Shown: positions 29,584 to 40,457, counted from the stretch's first letter. The stretch: DNA of 64,000 nucleotides from SZUA-35 sp963781035 (GCA_963781035.1 CAWAEN010000004.1:1284310-1348309); one strand, 5' to 3'. Notes: generated by a model not told the origin, from the letters alone. Numbers and translations are program-made.

Positions 29584-31416
29584 TGGAGTTCCCAGATCTG
29601 GTGGACCGGGCCCTCTCCCTCGAGTGTGACGATGTCGCCATCGGCTACGAGGTCATCAGCGTTGACCACGGCCCTGAGCCGTCGACTTCGGAGGAGACGG
29701 CCTGACAACTCGAGGAGCTCGGTGGATGCCCGTGCGCAACGAACCAACAGTCGCTGATCGCTGGTCTCGCGCAGGAAGACCACGGCATCCGGCTCGGTGT
29801 GCACCCAGCGGAAGCCCCCCGTTCGAAGCGCGGGGTGTTCGTTGCGGACGGCGATCATCGATCGATACCAGGCGAGGATCTCGTCGTCCCACTCGTCGTG
29901 GTTCCACGGCATGGTTCGCCTCGCCTGCTCGGACGAGTCGCCGGTGAGGCCGATCTCGTCTCCGTAGAAGAAGGTCGGGGCCCCGGGCATACACAGCAGC
30001 AGGCCGAATCCGGCCATGGCTGCTTCGTCCGATCGACACATCGTGCGCCAGCGAGCGGTGTCGTGGGACGAGAGCAAGCTCATCGAGCCCATCGTGACCT
30101 GCCATGGCGTGGCGGCCCGCGACCGCGTCCATCGCCGCCGCCATCTGGACGCCGTCGCGCGGTGCCTGGCCCGGTCCCGGCATGAAGGCTCCGAGTGCGG
30201 TGAACTCGCCGAGCCACGACGCGATCGGACGGGTCAGGCCGGCGTAGTTCATGACGCCGTGCCAGCCGTCGCCCGGAGCGTCGAGTGACGCATCGAAGAA
30301 GTGTTCGCCGACGAGCCATTTCCCGTCGTGCGGCCAGCTCGTCGTCGACGGTGTCGACCGTGGCCCGCGCGGTCCGGGCGACGTCCTGGTTCAGGTCGAT
30401 CGGCCCGAGGCGTCCGGTCATGTTGGCGACGTCGATCCGCCATCCGGCCATGTCGAACGGTGGCTTCAGGTAGCGAGCGAGAATCGAGTCGGGGCCGTCG
30501 TAGTAGCGGCGTCGGAGCTCGGCGCTGCGGTGGTCGAGCTTGGGCAGGCTGTCGATGCCGAGCCATGACTCGTAGCGATCCGGATGGTCGATGAAGTAGT
30601 AGAAACCGGCTTCTTCACTTTCGGCGTCCGCCTGAGCGGCGACGAACCACTCGTGGACATCGCCGGTGTGGTTGAGCGTGAGATCGGTCATCACTCGCAA
30701 GCCGAGCGCCTGCGCTGCCTCCGAGAGGGCGAACAAGAGCGTCGTCGCCGCCGAGCACCGGATCGACCATGTCGAAGGTCACGGCGTCGTAGCGGTGATT
30801 CGAGCGTGCCGGGAACACCGGTGTGAGGTAGATGCCGCCGACACCGAGGTCGACCAGGTGTTCGAGATGCTCGGTGATGCCGTCGAGGTCGCCGCCGTAG
30901 AGCTGGGTCATCGCCGCGCGGTCCGCCGGCGACGGGGTCGTCCCAATCGGCCCATTGGGCCCACGAGGTGTCGGTGGGGTGGTCGTCGTGGCGGTGGCGA
31001 CCGGTCGTGGCGAAACGATCGGGGAAGATCTGGTACCACACGATGTCTGGCACCCACTCGGGGGCACCGCCGGTGGTGAGGAGGCGGAAGTCGTCGCGAT
31101 CGGTGGGATCGTGATCGATGAGCCCGGCACCGCTGAGCCATCGCGGCCCGTGGTCGGTTTCCAGGTGGAACCGGTAGTTCATCACGGCCTGGGTGCAGGT
31201 GAGCTCGAACACCAGGTGGTGGCCGTCTCCTCGGCCGACCGCCCAGAACTGTTCGCCGTCTCGCATGCCCCGCAACCACGACGCCGAGACCGGCATCGGG
31301 CCCCCGCCGGGGCCGGTGGCAGGCAGCTCGACCCGGATCTCGACGGTCTCGCCCAGCGCCGGCCGCGGGTTCGAGACGTAGCGGGCAGATGGGTCGTGGT
31401 GCGGCTGGTCGAGCAC
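29580..31416 (-). CDS. GH13 alpha-amylase/neopullulanase-like enzyme, multiply frameshifted
   Basis: Degrades malto-oligosaccharides. An N-terminal neopullulanase-type domain (PMPVSASWLRGMRDGEQF) precedes the barrel. Seen in successive frames: WVPDIVWYQIFPDRF, TQLYGGDLDGITEHLEHLVDLGV, GLRVMTDLTLNHTGD (region I), GWRIDVANMTG (nucleophile Asp region), and SLLSSHDTARW (region IV). The C-terminal domain runs to IWELQ. Frame changes lie near 30935, 30750, 30335 and 30095. No signal peptide is evident, so the enzyme probably acts inside on imported sugars. GTG 31416, 7 bp after the malG stop, is the chosen start; GTG 31440 is possible. Confidence 0.8.
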
Positions 31417-31423
31417 GGGCGAT

Positions 31424-32344
31424 TCAGCCCTTGACTGCACCGGCGGTGAGGCCGGACACGATGTACTTCTGGAGGAAGAGGAAGAGAAGGACGACCGGAA
31501 CTCCGGCGATCACCGAACCGGCCGAGAACTGCCCCCATTCGCCGCCCTGGGTTTCGATGAAACGGAACATGCCGATCGACAACGTGTACTTCTCGGAGTC
31601 GCCCTGGCCCAGGACAGCGGAGGCGACGAGGAACTCGTTGATGGTGAACACGAACGTGATGAGGGCAACGACGGCCAGGATCGGGGCCGCCAACGGCAGA
31701 ATCACCCGGAAGAAGATCTGGGCGTGGGAAGCACCATCGATCAACGCCGACTCGTCGAGATCGCGGGGAATCGTGTCGAAGTAGCCCTTGATGAGCCAGG
31801 TGTTGACCCCGAGCGCACCGCCGAGGTAGATGATCAGCAGCATCACTCGCGAGCCGAGGCCGAGCCCGGGGAAGACGCTGCCGATGTCGCTGACGAAGAC
31901 GAACATGGCGACGAACAGCAGGGTGGTCGGGAACATCTGGATCAAGAGGATTCCGAGCAGGCCGGCGCGGCGACCGGCGAATCGCATGCGGCTGAAGGCA
32001 TACGACGCAAAGGCAGCAAGCGCCGTGTTCAGGAGGGCCGCACCACCGGCGATGAGCATCGTGTTCATCAGCCAGTCGAGGTAGGGAGCGTCCTTGCCGT
32101 TGAGCAGATCGCGGTAGTTGATCAGCGAGAACTCGGTCGGAAACAGGCCAGAGCTGTTGAGCGTGCCCGCGGCGTTCAACGAAGACGAGATGATGAACAC
32201 CACGGGGAACAACGAGAAGATCAACGCCGCGATGCCGACCAGGTGACGCCATCCGATGACTCGGAACCACTTGCCGAACGTGCGGTGTTTGGTACGAACG
32301 TGCTTGATCGGGGTGCCGTCGAGGGAGACAGTCCTGCTGGCCAT
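31424..32344 (-). CDS. malG: Maltose/maltodextrin ABC transporter permease MalG
   Basis: Intact 306-residue inner-membrane permease with about six helices. The EAA loop that contacts the ATPase is DESALIDGASHAQIFFRVILP. The C-terminus YIVSGLTAGAVKG is the typical MalG ending. It follows malF by 6 bp and precedes the GH13 gene. It is one of the few error-free frames of this operon. Confidence 0.95.
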   Translation of the reverse strand: MASRTVSLDGTPIKHVRTKHRTFGKWFRVIGWRHLVGIAALIFSLFPVVFIISSSLNAAGTLNSSGLFPTEFSLINYRDLLNGKDAPYLDWLMNTMLIAGGAALLNTALAAFASYAFSRMRFAGRRAGLLGILLIQMFPTTLLFVAMFVFVSDIGSVFPGLGLGSRVMLLIIYLGGALGVNTWLIKGYFDTIPRDLDESALIDGASHAQIFFRVILPLAAPILAVVALITFVFTINEFLVASAVLGQGDSEKYTLSIGMFRFIETQGGEWGQFSAGSVIAGVPVVLLFLFLQKYIVSGLTAGAVKG

Positions 32345-32350
32345 GCGTCC

Positions 32351-33954
32351 TCAGATCTCTTCGAGTCTGGCGGTCTTGCGGAAGCTCCAGCCGCTGAACA
32401 GCGCGACGTGGAGGAAGATGAGGATCGAGATGGCCGTGGCGAACCCGAGGTCCTGGCCGCGGCCGCTCTCGAAGGCGAGGCGGAACGTGTAGCGAGACGA
32501 GGATGTCGGTGCTGCCCGCCGGCGTCTGTGCGCCCGGGAACAGGAGGGCCGCCCCGGTTCAGGAAATAGATCACGTTGAAGTTGTTGAAGTTGAAGGCGA
32601 AGGACGCAATCAGCAGCGGCGCCACGGCGATGAGCAGCAGTGGGAAGGTGACACGGCGGAACGCCTGGGGGCCGCTGGCACCGTCGACATTTGCCGCCTC
32701 GGTCAATTCCTTGGGGATCGATTGGAGCGCTCCGGTGCTCACGAGGAAGAAGTAGGGAAAGCTGAGCCACGTGCTCACGATGCAGGATCGAAGCTCGGGC
32801 CATCCACGGGTTCGTGAGCCACGGTACGTCGATGTTGAGGAGCTCGTTGATGATGCCGAATTGTCTGGTTCATCATGCCCTGCCAGACCAGCACCGTGAG
32901 GAACGACGGCAGGGCGTACGGGAAGAGCAGGAGCGATCGGTAGAGCTTCTTGCCCCGGAGATCGGGATGGTCGAGTGCGATGGCCAGGAAGAGGCCGACG
33001 GCGAAGGAGAAGACCACGGTTCCGGCAGCAAACGCCCAGTTCCAGATGAAGACACGGAGAAACGGGCCGCGTACGGCCTCGGACGTGAAGACCCGACGGT
33101 AGTTGTCGAACCCGATGTTGATCTCCCACCCCGGGTTCAGGCGGCTGCCGTCGTCGGCTCGGAAGAACCCATCGACGGGGCGATAGATCGTGCCGATCGT
33201 CGACGCTGGTGATGGTGTCGGTGGCCTCGTCGTACTGGAGGCTGTAGGCGACGAGTGCCGCACGGGAGAACGTGCGGAGAATGATGATGCCCTCGTCGGT
33301 GGGGATCCGGATGTCGGCGAGGTCCTGTTCGAAGTCGGCGGCCTGGCCGAGATTGAGGGCGGTGAAGTCGCCCGCTGACGCCACTCGGTCGCCGTCGAGG
33401 ACGATCTCGGCCTGGTCGAGTTCGATCAGACCGTCGTTGGTTCCAACGGCGATCGTCGGGCGGATCGGTGCGGTCGTCGGTGAGGATGAGCCCGAGCGTG
33501 CCGTCGCTGGACTGCGCTGCTCGCACGACGTAGGAGACACCGTTCTCGGTGTTGCCGATCGAGGTGGCGACGACCTGATCGATGGCCGCCGTACTTGTCG
33601 AGGATGTTGCCGGTGCCGAGGTTCGTGGTGGAGATGTAGGGCGGTGTAGAGGACCGGGATAGAGCTGGAAGGCGAGCAGGAAGATGGTGCCTGGCAGCAG
33701 GTACTTGAACGGGATGGCCCAGCGTGCGGTGGACAGGAAGATGAAGTCGATGGCGAGCGTGGCGATGACGAGAAGCGCCACACCCAACCAGACCCCTTCC
33801 GGGATCAGTTGTCCCAGGGCCCAGATGGATGTGGCGTTGATCGTGGCCAGGAAGATGACCTTGGCCAGTAACCCGAACGAGAGGCCGACCGGGAGCGGGG
33901 GGCGCTTCCGCCCCCCACTCGCGACGTCAGCTCGGTCGCTGACTCGGTCGGCAT
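32351..33954 (-). CDS. malF: Maltose/maltodextrin ABC transporter permease MalF, multiply frameshifted
   Basis: Larger permease of the maltodextrin importer. From the N-terminus: helices (LSFGLLAKVIFLATINATSI, ALLVIATLAIDFIFL), the extracytoplasmic P2 loop (ADFEQDLADIRIPTDEGIIIL), GWEINIGFDNYRRVF, core helices (LYRSLLLFPYALPSFLTVL), and the EAA loop LTEAANVDGASGPQAFRRVTFP. The C-terminus is FRKTARLEEI. At least eight frame changes occur, near 33900, 33650, 33590, 33480, 33200, 32860, 32780 and 32550-32490. Sequence between them is conserved, arguing for indel errors. ATG 33954 lies 4 bp after the malE stop. Confidence 0.8.
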
Positions 33955-33958
33955 GTGA

Positions 33959-35309
33959 TCAGCCCTCGATCAGAGCGCGGATCTGTTCTGCGGCGTCGGT
34001 GAAGGCGACGTCGCCGTCGCTCTCACCGGAGAGGATGAGTCCGTAGGCGTCGGTCCATGCCGACCACACCGAACCCATTTCGGGGATCGCCGGCATCGGC
34101 TGACCGTTGATGCCGGACAGGCCGAAGCCCTGCGATGTCGGGATCGCGGCGGCTGCGGCCTCGAAGGCTGCGGTGTGTGCCGGAGGACGACCGCCGGCCT
34201 CGAACAGCGCCGTCTGGACTTCCTGGGTCGACATGACCTCGGTGACGAACGTCTGGGCGAAGAGCGGGTTCTCGGCGTTGGCCGAGACCATGAAGCCCTG
34301 CACACCGACGAACGGCGAGGCGGTCGTTGCCGGCGAGCGGCGGGATCGGCTCGACGACGTAGTTCACGCCGGTGGCCTTGAAGCCGCGATCGGCATCGGA
34401 GACGGCCCACGGGCCGGTGATGGCGAACGGGGCCGTGCCCTGACCGAAGCTCTCGATCATGACGTCGTAGCTCAGGCTCGGCTGCAGGAGACCGGACTCG
34501 GCCCAGGCCTGGAACTGCAGGCCGGCGGCGAGACCGCCGGCTGTCGAGTCCGAGGTCGTCCGGGTTGAGGCTGCCGTCGGCGTTCTGACCGAACAGGTAG
34601 CCGCCGGCCGCGGTGTAGAGCGGGAAGTCGTGGAACGGGTCACCGGGATCGTTCTGGAGCGCCAGCGGGATCTCGGCTTCGCCCGGACTCGACGAGCCCG
34701 AGGGCGATGGTCTCGAGTTCTTCGAACGTGGCCGGAGCCTCGGGGACGAGGTCGATGTTGCGGAGCAGCGCGATGTTCTCGATGGCGTACGGAACGCCGT
34801 AGAGCTGGCCCTCGTAGCTCATGGCCTCGATCGGCGACGCTCGGAGAAGTCTGCGGCGTTCGGCAGATCGACCGGGGCCAGCAGCCCGGAGGTCACGAGC
34901 TGGCCGAGCCAGTCGTGGGCACCGATGATGACATCGGGGCCCTCACCGGCCGGGCCGGCGGTCTGGAGACGGTCACGGATGTCGCCGAAGTTGACTTCCT
35001 GGACGGCGACGGAGATGCCGTTCTCTTCGCCGAATGCCTCGGCGAGCGGCAGTGATCACCGGCGCCCGGGTGTCGTCGGCCCAGATCACGAGATCGGCAT
35101 CGGCCCGAACGACGGGCGGTGGTGGTGGTCTCTTCCTCCATTGCCTCGGTGGTGGTGGTCTCTTCCTCCATTGCCTCGGTGGTTTCGGTTTCGGCTTCGG
35201 TTGTGGTCGTTTCCTCGTCGGCAGCTTCGTCGTCACTGCCGCCACAGGCGGCAGCAATCAGCGAAAACGCGGCGAGAAACGCAACAAGCAGCTTGAAGCG
35301 TTGATTCAT
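33959..35309 (-). CDS. malE: Maltodextrin-binding lipoprotein MalE, multiply frameshifted
   Basis: Solute-binding protein that feeds MalFG. It starts MNQRFKLLVAFLAAFSLIAAAC with a lipobox and a GGGGAG ribosome site 8 bases upstream. An acidic Glu/Thr linker made of two copies of a 10-residue unit follows. Later segments are YEGQLYGVPYAIENIALLRN, SYDVMIESFGQGTAPFAITGPWAV and MVSANAENPLFAQTFVTEVM, ending in EQIRALIEG. Frame changes lie near 35105, 35050, 34835, 34690, 34560 and 34320. First gene of the operon. Confidence 0.8.
35121..35180. repeat. Tandem 30-bp repeat in the malE linker
   Basis: Two identical 30-bp units (35121-35150, 35151-35180) encode the Glu/Thr-rich linker behind the lipid-attached Cys. 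The repeat keeps frame, so linker length can vary. Confidence 0.85.
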
Positions 35310-35614
35310 CAGGAACTCTCCCCAATTCGTTGACTCGGTAGGCGGTTTGCCACCGAGGACCCACTCAGAAACGAGGCCGTGCATCGACGCTCGGCCCGAT
35401 TCTGGCAGGTGCTTGGGAATCTATTCACGAAACGCTGAAGAAAACCAGGGACCTTCGTCGGTCTTTGGACACTCGTGACTGGATCCGAGCATCTGCCGGA
35501 TCCCTCTCGCCGGTTGATCCTGCTTGCCACGCCCGGTTCGCCGCACGGGACAATCACGCTCCCGACAACGGAGGTGACCTCTGAGCACCAACCGTCACTT
35601 CGCAGCCGATCGTC
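35310..35614. promoter_or_regulatory. Intergenic region between malE (-) and the Rieske gene (+)
   Basis: This 305-bp gap should hold the divergent promoters. On the minus strand TTCTTC and TAGATT near 35420-35445 are a loose -35/-10 pair for malE. I saw no clear LacI-type operator. The upstream part of the Rieske N-terminus may lie within it, because conserved-looking sequence (NRHFAADRLAEPA) appears in another frame at about 35595-35633. Confidence 0.3.
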
Positions 35615-36875
35615 TTGCCGAACCCGCAGCGTGGGCGTCGATTCGGGTGCCCGTTGACGCAGGCATCGGGGCTTCCGGCCGAGTGCTACACCGACCAGGA
35701 CTTCTTCGCCATGGAACAACGGCGTGTCTTCGCCGGAGGATGGGTCGCCGTTGGTTTCTCCGATCACGTGGTCGACGTGGGACAGACGGTGACCAGAACG
35801 GTCGGTGGGCGATCGGTGATCATCACGCGAAACCGTGAGGGCGTGCTGCGGGCCTTCCTGAACGCGTGCCGCCACCGCGGGACCGAGCTCGTCGAGTCGG
35901 ACTGTCTCATCGATGGTGTGATTCGTTGTCCGTACCACCGGTGGGGGTACGACCTCGACGGTACGCTGGTGGCAACGCCGAAGTTCGACGAGATGCCGCT
36001 GCATGGCTTCGATCGGGCCGACTACGGACTGCATCGGGTCCTCGTCGAGTCGATGTTCGGGATTCTGTGGGTATCGCTCGATCCGACCGTGGCCCCGCTC
36101 GCCGACTGCCTCGGTGATCTCGGTGACCGCCTCGCCGGCTATCGGCTCGATCGGTGGCGGTTCCGCGAAACCGCCGATGTCGAGATCCGGGCGAACTGGA
36201 AGCTGATCAGCGAGAACTATCAGGAGTACTACCACCTGACCTGGGTGCACCCGGACCTCGCAAAGGTGTCGCGGGTCCACGACCACTATCGGTATCAGGG
36301 TCGGGGGCAGTATTGCGGGCAGACCACCACGCCGGTCTCGAGTGACGATCGCAACGACTGGACGACGATGCCGGCACCCGAGTGGCTCAGCGAGTCCGAC
36401 GCTGCCTCCGGCCGGTTCTTGGCGCTCTTCCCGAACGTGTTGTTGTCGATTCTTCCCAATCACGCCTTCATCATCATCCTCGAGCCACGGGGGCCGGATC
36501 TCACGATCGAGCGGACCGCTTTCCTGCTTCCCGACCTCGGCCTTGCCGACAGCCACGACGTTGCAGAGGAAGTAGGCGAGGAGTCGTTCGCTGCCACCAG
36601 GTCGTTCTGGTTCGACGTCAACAACGAGGACGTCGACATCGTCGAACGAGGTCAGCGTGGACTGGCCCGCGGTGGCTACACGCCTGGACGATTGTCACCC
36701 CGTTTCGAGGAACCGCTGCATCGGTTCTACAACCTCCTCGCCGATCGCTTTCTCGGCGTCCATCACGTGCCCGGACGGCGATCCCTCCGACGATCAGGAT
36801 CGGTACGGATCCGGCGTCAACCCACTGCCGTATCGAGCTCTGCCACACCGGCCGACGACCGGGGATCGGGCGTGA
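35615..36875 (+). CDS. Rieske non-heme iron oxygenase alpha subunit, frameshifted ends
   Basis: Ring-hydroxylating or demethylating oxygenase, closest in pattern to choline monooxygenase/GbcA-type proteins. The Rieske cluster is NACRHRG with CPYHRWGYDLDG. The mononuclear iron site is ENYQEYYHLTWVHPDL, with the third ligand probably in NEDVDIVERGQ. The frame changes near 36770, after which GDPSDDQDRYGSG leads to a stop at 36875. The N-terminus also seems to switch frame near 35640, so the true start is uncertain. No reductase is adjacent. The stop overlaps the next start. Confidence 0.85.
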
Positions 36876-37658
36876 TGCGACTGGCAACGTGGAACACCCT
36901 CTGGCGGTTCGGAAGTTGGCAGGAGCGGCAACCACTGCTCGCAGCCCACCTGGCCGCGCTGGGCCCCGACGTTCTGTTGCTACAGGAAACCTGGCCGGCG
37001 CAGGCCAAGACGTTGGCAGAGGCCTGCGGACTGCGGGTGCTCGGTTTCTCGGGGGGCTTCTTCGATCAGGAATTGAGCTCGGTGCCGGTCGATGCCGAAT
37101 TCGGCATCGCGATCCTCGCCCGGTCTGGCGCGATCGAGATCAACGAGCCGCTGCCCGCCCCGGGAGATCCGGCGCCGCGTCGACTGCTGTCGGCACGGGT
37201 CGATGGCCGACGATTCGCAACGAGCCACCTCACACACATGGGACAGGCCGGCCCGCAACGGGCGGCCCAGGTCGCCAGGATCGTCGAACTGTTGAACGGC
37301 GGCGGGACCGATTCGGAACCGTTCATCTTCGGCGGCGACTGCAACCTCCTGCCTCACAGCCCGGAGCATGCGGTGGCCACCGAACTCGGCCTGCGCGATC
37401 TGTGGAGTCACTTCCATCCGGAGGATCACGGACCGACGATGGTGCCGGACAACCCGGAGATCGCCGAGGTCGAGTGGATGGATCGATCGCAACGGTGATC
37501 TCGTGCCACCCGGTACCGGGGTGCGGCTCGACTATCTCTGGGCCTTCGGCGAGGTCCGATGTGTCTCGATCGAGCAGTTCGGCCGGGGCGACGGCTCGCG
37601 TTCGGAGGGATCGCGGTGGCCCAGTGATCACCTGGGGCTGATCGCGGAGCTCGACTGA
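36875..37658 (+). CDS. Endonuclease/exonuclease/phosphatase family protein, frameshifted
   Basis: Metal-dependent EEP-fold hydrolase; the substrate could be DNA, phosphoinositide or sphingomyelin-like. All core motifs are present in order: ATWNTLW, LLLQETW, SHLTHMG, GGDCNLLP, DYLWAFG and SDHLGLIAEL. The frame changes near 37485, where EVEWMD continues as DRNGDLVPPGTG in another frame. About 260 residues when joined. ATG 36875 overlaps the Rieske stop, so the pair is co-translated. Confidence 0.85.
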
Positions 37659-37666
37659 GTGCGCAG

Positions 37667-39019
37667 GTGCCGAGGTCACCTAGCCTTCAGTCGGTGACGA
37701 GTCGGAGATCCGGGCCGCTGAGCCCGCGAGAACTAGCTGAGGCTTCGGTGCTCGCCGACCTCGCCGTCCTCGCCGTGGTGCTGGCCAGACTCACGCCGTT
37801 CGCCGGCTTGACCACCGTCATCGGAGCCATTCCCTTCGCCGTGCTCGGCCTGCGCCACCGCAGTCGAGTGTTGGTGGTGGCCTTCTTCGTCGGTGTGATT
37901 CTCACGTTTCTGATGGCGGGCTTCTCGGCGTCCACTCAGGTCCTGGTGATGGCGACCTTCGGCGGCGTGGTCGGTCGGGCCATTCGTCACGGTTGGTCGC
38001 TGGCTCGAACGGTTGCCACCGGAATTGCCGTGGGTTGGACCACGGTGGCGTCGCTCACGCTCGCGTTTCTGTACGTCTTTGCCGACCTTCGACAGCTGAC
38101 CTTGGACGCGGTGGAGGTGCAGTGGGACGGTGTCTCGACCTCGCTACGCGCCATCGGGATCGATCCCATCGCCGACGGCGGTGACCCGCTCGTGGCGTGG
38201 TCGGTGGAGTACTGGTTCTTCGCCTTGCCGATCTTCCAGTTGGCGGTGTCGGTCTTCCTCATCGGGTTCGTGTTGCAGATCGGGGCACCGGCGATCAAAC
38301 GAGTTGATGCAGCCTTCCAGTGGAACGAATCACGTCCGCCTGCGGCACCGCCGGCTGCCCACCGATCGGCGAGCCTCGACCGTGCCATGGATCCGATCGG
38401 TCCGGTGACAACGACCAGCGCAGTCGTCCAACGGGGAACGACGATGGTGGAACTGCCGGACATCGCCCTGGACGGGCCGGGACTGACGATTGTTCGAGGT
38501 CCCAACGGGGCGGGGAAGTCGACCTTGTTGGGAACGCTGGTCGGCCGCTTCCCTCTCACGAGTGGCGCGGTGTCGCCAGGGGATGTGGCCCAACGGTTGG
38601 GCGCCATCGGCGGTGTCGCCGTGATCGGCCAGCGACCGGAGAGCCAAGTCGTCGGCGCTCGCGTCGCCGACGACCTGGCATGGGGATTCGCCGATGCGCC
38701 GACTCGCGAGGTCATGGCGGGCGCCCTCGACCAGGTCGGGTTGGCCGGCTTCGAGGAGCGCGAAACGGCCGGTCTTTCCGGTGGAGAGCTCCAGAGGTTG
38801 GCGATCGCCGCAGCCTTGATCCGGCAGCCGACCCTGTTGCTGTCGGATGAGAGCACCTCGATGCTGGACCCTGCTGCTCGGGCCGCGGTCATGGATGTGC
38901 TGCGTTCAGTGGCGGACTCGGTCCCCGTGATGCACATCTCTCACATCGAGAGCGAGGTCGCGCTGGCCGATGTGGTGGTCGACGTCGGCGCTCCGGCTGG
39001 GCAGCAGGTCCCCTCATGA
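37667..39019 (+). CDS. ECF transporter S component fused to an EcfA-type ATPase
   Basis: One 450-residue chain. Residues about 20-215 form five to six membrane helices (SVLADLAVLAVVLARLTPFAG, FFVGVILTFLMAG, LTLAFLYVFADLR) like DUF2232/YybS-type substrate-binding components. Residues about 255-450 are an ABC ATPase with Walker A GPNGAGKST (about residue 278), signature LSGGELQRLAIA and Walker B LLLSDESTS. Fusion of S and A components is uncommon. The start may instead be GTG 37694. It is followed with 4-base overlaps by a second ATPase and a T component, making a complete dedicated ECF module. The substrate is unknown. Confidence 0.85.
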   Translation: MPRSPSLQSVTSRRSGPLSPRELAEASVLADLAVLAVVLARLTPFAGLTTVIGAIPFAVLGLRHRSRVLVVAFFVGVILTFLMAGFSASTQVLVMATFGGVVGRAIRHGWSLARTVATGIAVGWTTVASLTLAFLYVFADLRQLTLDAVEVQWDGVSTSLRAIGIDPIADGGDPLVAWSVEYWFFALPIFQLAVSVFLIGFVLQIGAPAIKRVDAAFQWNESRPPAAPPAAHRSASLDRAMDPIGPVTTTSAVVQRGTTMVELPDIALDGPGLTIVRGPNGAGKSTLLGTLVGRFPLTSGAVSPGDVAQRLGAIGGVAVIGQRPESQVVGARVADDLAWGFADAPTREVMAGALDQVGLAGFEERETAGLSGGELQRLAIAAALIRQPTLLLSDESTSMLDPAARAAVMDVLRSVADSVPVMHISHIESEVALADVVVDVGAPAGQQVPS

Positions 39020-39681
39020 GGGTCGACCTCGACAACGTGAGCCACGTGCACAGCGCCGGGACCCCGTGGGCTCGACCCGCTCTCGCCGACATCTCGCTGC
39101 ACTTCGACACGGGTGATCGAGTGCTGATCACGGGGGCCAACGGCTCCGGCAAGTCGACGCTCGCCTGGATTCTCGCCGGTCTCACCAGACCGACGGAAGG
39201 CACCGCGACCCGCGATGGCATCTCGCTCGTCGACGAGGCCGACGACATCGGGCTCTTGCTCCAGCACACCAGACTCCAGCTCCTGCGACCGACCGTTGCC
39301 GCCGAGCTGGGTGCGTTCGGTTGTTCGCCGGAGCGCATCCGGTGGGCGGTCGAGCAGATCGGACTCGACTTCGGGATGCTCGAGCGGTCGATCGACTCGT
39401 TGTCGGTGGGTCAGCAACGGCGAGTCGGTTTGGCCGTGCTGTTGGCGCGGGGCCTGCCGCTGATGGTGCTCGACGAGCCGATGGCGGGCCTCGATCCCGC
39501 AGCGCGGCGTCAGTTGCTCGAGGGGATCGACCGGCTCCCACTGCAAACCACGATCATCACCGTCACCCATGACCTCGCTGATTCACTCCCGCTCGGTCGT
39601 CGCGTGATTCACATCGACGAGGGACGGATCGTTCGCGATGAGCTGGTCGACGACGCTGTGGTTCTGGAGCCGGCCTCGTGA
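39016..39681 (+). CDS. ECF transporter ATPase (EcfA type)
   Basis: Second ATPase of the ECF module, 221 residues. Walker A is GANGSGKST, the Q-loop region reads GLLLQHTRLQLL, the signature is LSVGQQRRVGLAVLL and Walker B is LMVLDEPMAGLD. The signature has SVGQQ rather than SGGQ. Starts by ATGA overlap with the fused S-A gene and ends by GTGA overlap with the T component. Confidence 0.9.
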   Translation: MRVDLDNVSHVHSAGTPWARPALADISLHFDTGDRVLITGANGSGKSTLAWILAGLTRPTEGTATRDGISLVDEADDIGLLLQHTRLQLLRPTVAAELGAFGCSPERIRWAVEQIGLDFGMLERSIDSLSVGQQRRVGLAVLLARGLPLMVLDEPMAGLDPAARRQLLEGIDRLPLQTTIITVTHDLADSLPLGRRVIHIDEGRIVRDELVDDAVVLEPAS

Positions 39682-40457
39682 TCAGCCAGTTCAACCTGTT
39701 CCGCTACGTCGATGGCTCGACATTGGTCCATCGGGCCGATGCCAGACCGAAGGTGTTGGGACTCACGATCCTGGTCTTCGTGTTTTCGTTCTCGCCGGGA
39801 TGGTGGGGTATCGGCATCGTGTGGGCCTTGGGTGTACTGCTGTTCGTGCTCGCCAGGTTGCCGTTGAGCGTGCTGCCCCGTCCACCCCGACTGTTGTTCT
39901 ACGCCATGGGAATTGCGATGTTCTTCGGTGTCGTGTCCGGCGGGGATCCCGTGGTGGGAGTCGGGGGGCTCACGGTCGGACTCGGTGGTGCGATCCTCCA
40001 GATCCGCTTCTTCCTGGTCACGCTTGGTCTGTTGTTCCTGGCACTGCTGATCGGCTGGACCACAGCGTCGGCGGACCTCCCGCGGGCTGCCGCCTGGATG
40101 CTGCGGCCGTTGCGCCTGCTCCGACTCCCGATCGACGAGCTGGTGGCAGCGCTCACGCTGGCGGTTCGGGCTCTTCCGCTGGTGGCTGACGAATTCACGA
40201 CGGTCACGACGCTGTGGCGAACCAGGCCGCGGCGTCCCGGTCTCGAGGGGCTCAACGGGAAGATGGTCGAGGGGGTCGACGTGTTCGCGACGATCACCAC
40301 GGCATCGGTGCGACGAGCGACAGAACTGGGTGAGGCGCTCGAGTATCGAGGCCCGATGATCGTGGCTCACCGCCATCCGAAATGGTCCCTCGCCGATGTG
40401 GTTCTCTTCGCACTGCTCGCTGCCGCTGCTGCTGCCGTGTGGTTCAGCCCGGTCTGA
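39678..40457 (+). CDS. ECF transporter T component (EcfT type)
   Basis: Integral membrane scaffold that couples both ATPases to the S component. 259 residues with about five helices. The hallmark DARPKVLGL lies near the N-terminus. The coupling-helix region reads RRATELGEALEYRG, a variant of the usual Ala-Arg-Gly motif. GTG start overlapping the ATPase gene. Confidence 0.9.
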   Translation: MISQFNLFRYVDGSTLVHRADARPKVLGLTILVFVFSFSPGWWGIGIVWALGVLLFVLARLPLSVLPRPPRLLFYAMGIAMFFGVVSGGDPVVGVGGLTVGLGGAILQIRFFLVTLGLLFLALLIGWTTASADLPRAAAWMLRPLRLLRLPIDELVAALTLAVRALPLVADEFTTVTTLWRTRPRRPGLEGLNGKMVEGVDVFATITTASVRRATELGEALEYRGPMIVAHRHPKWSLADVVLFALLAAAAAAVWFSPV

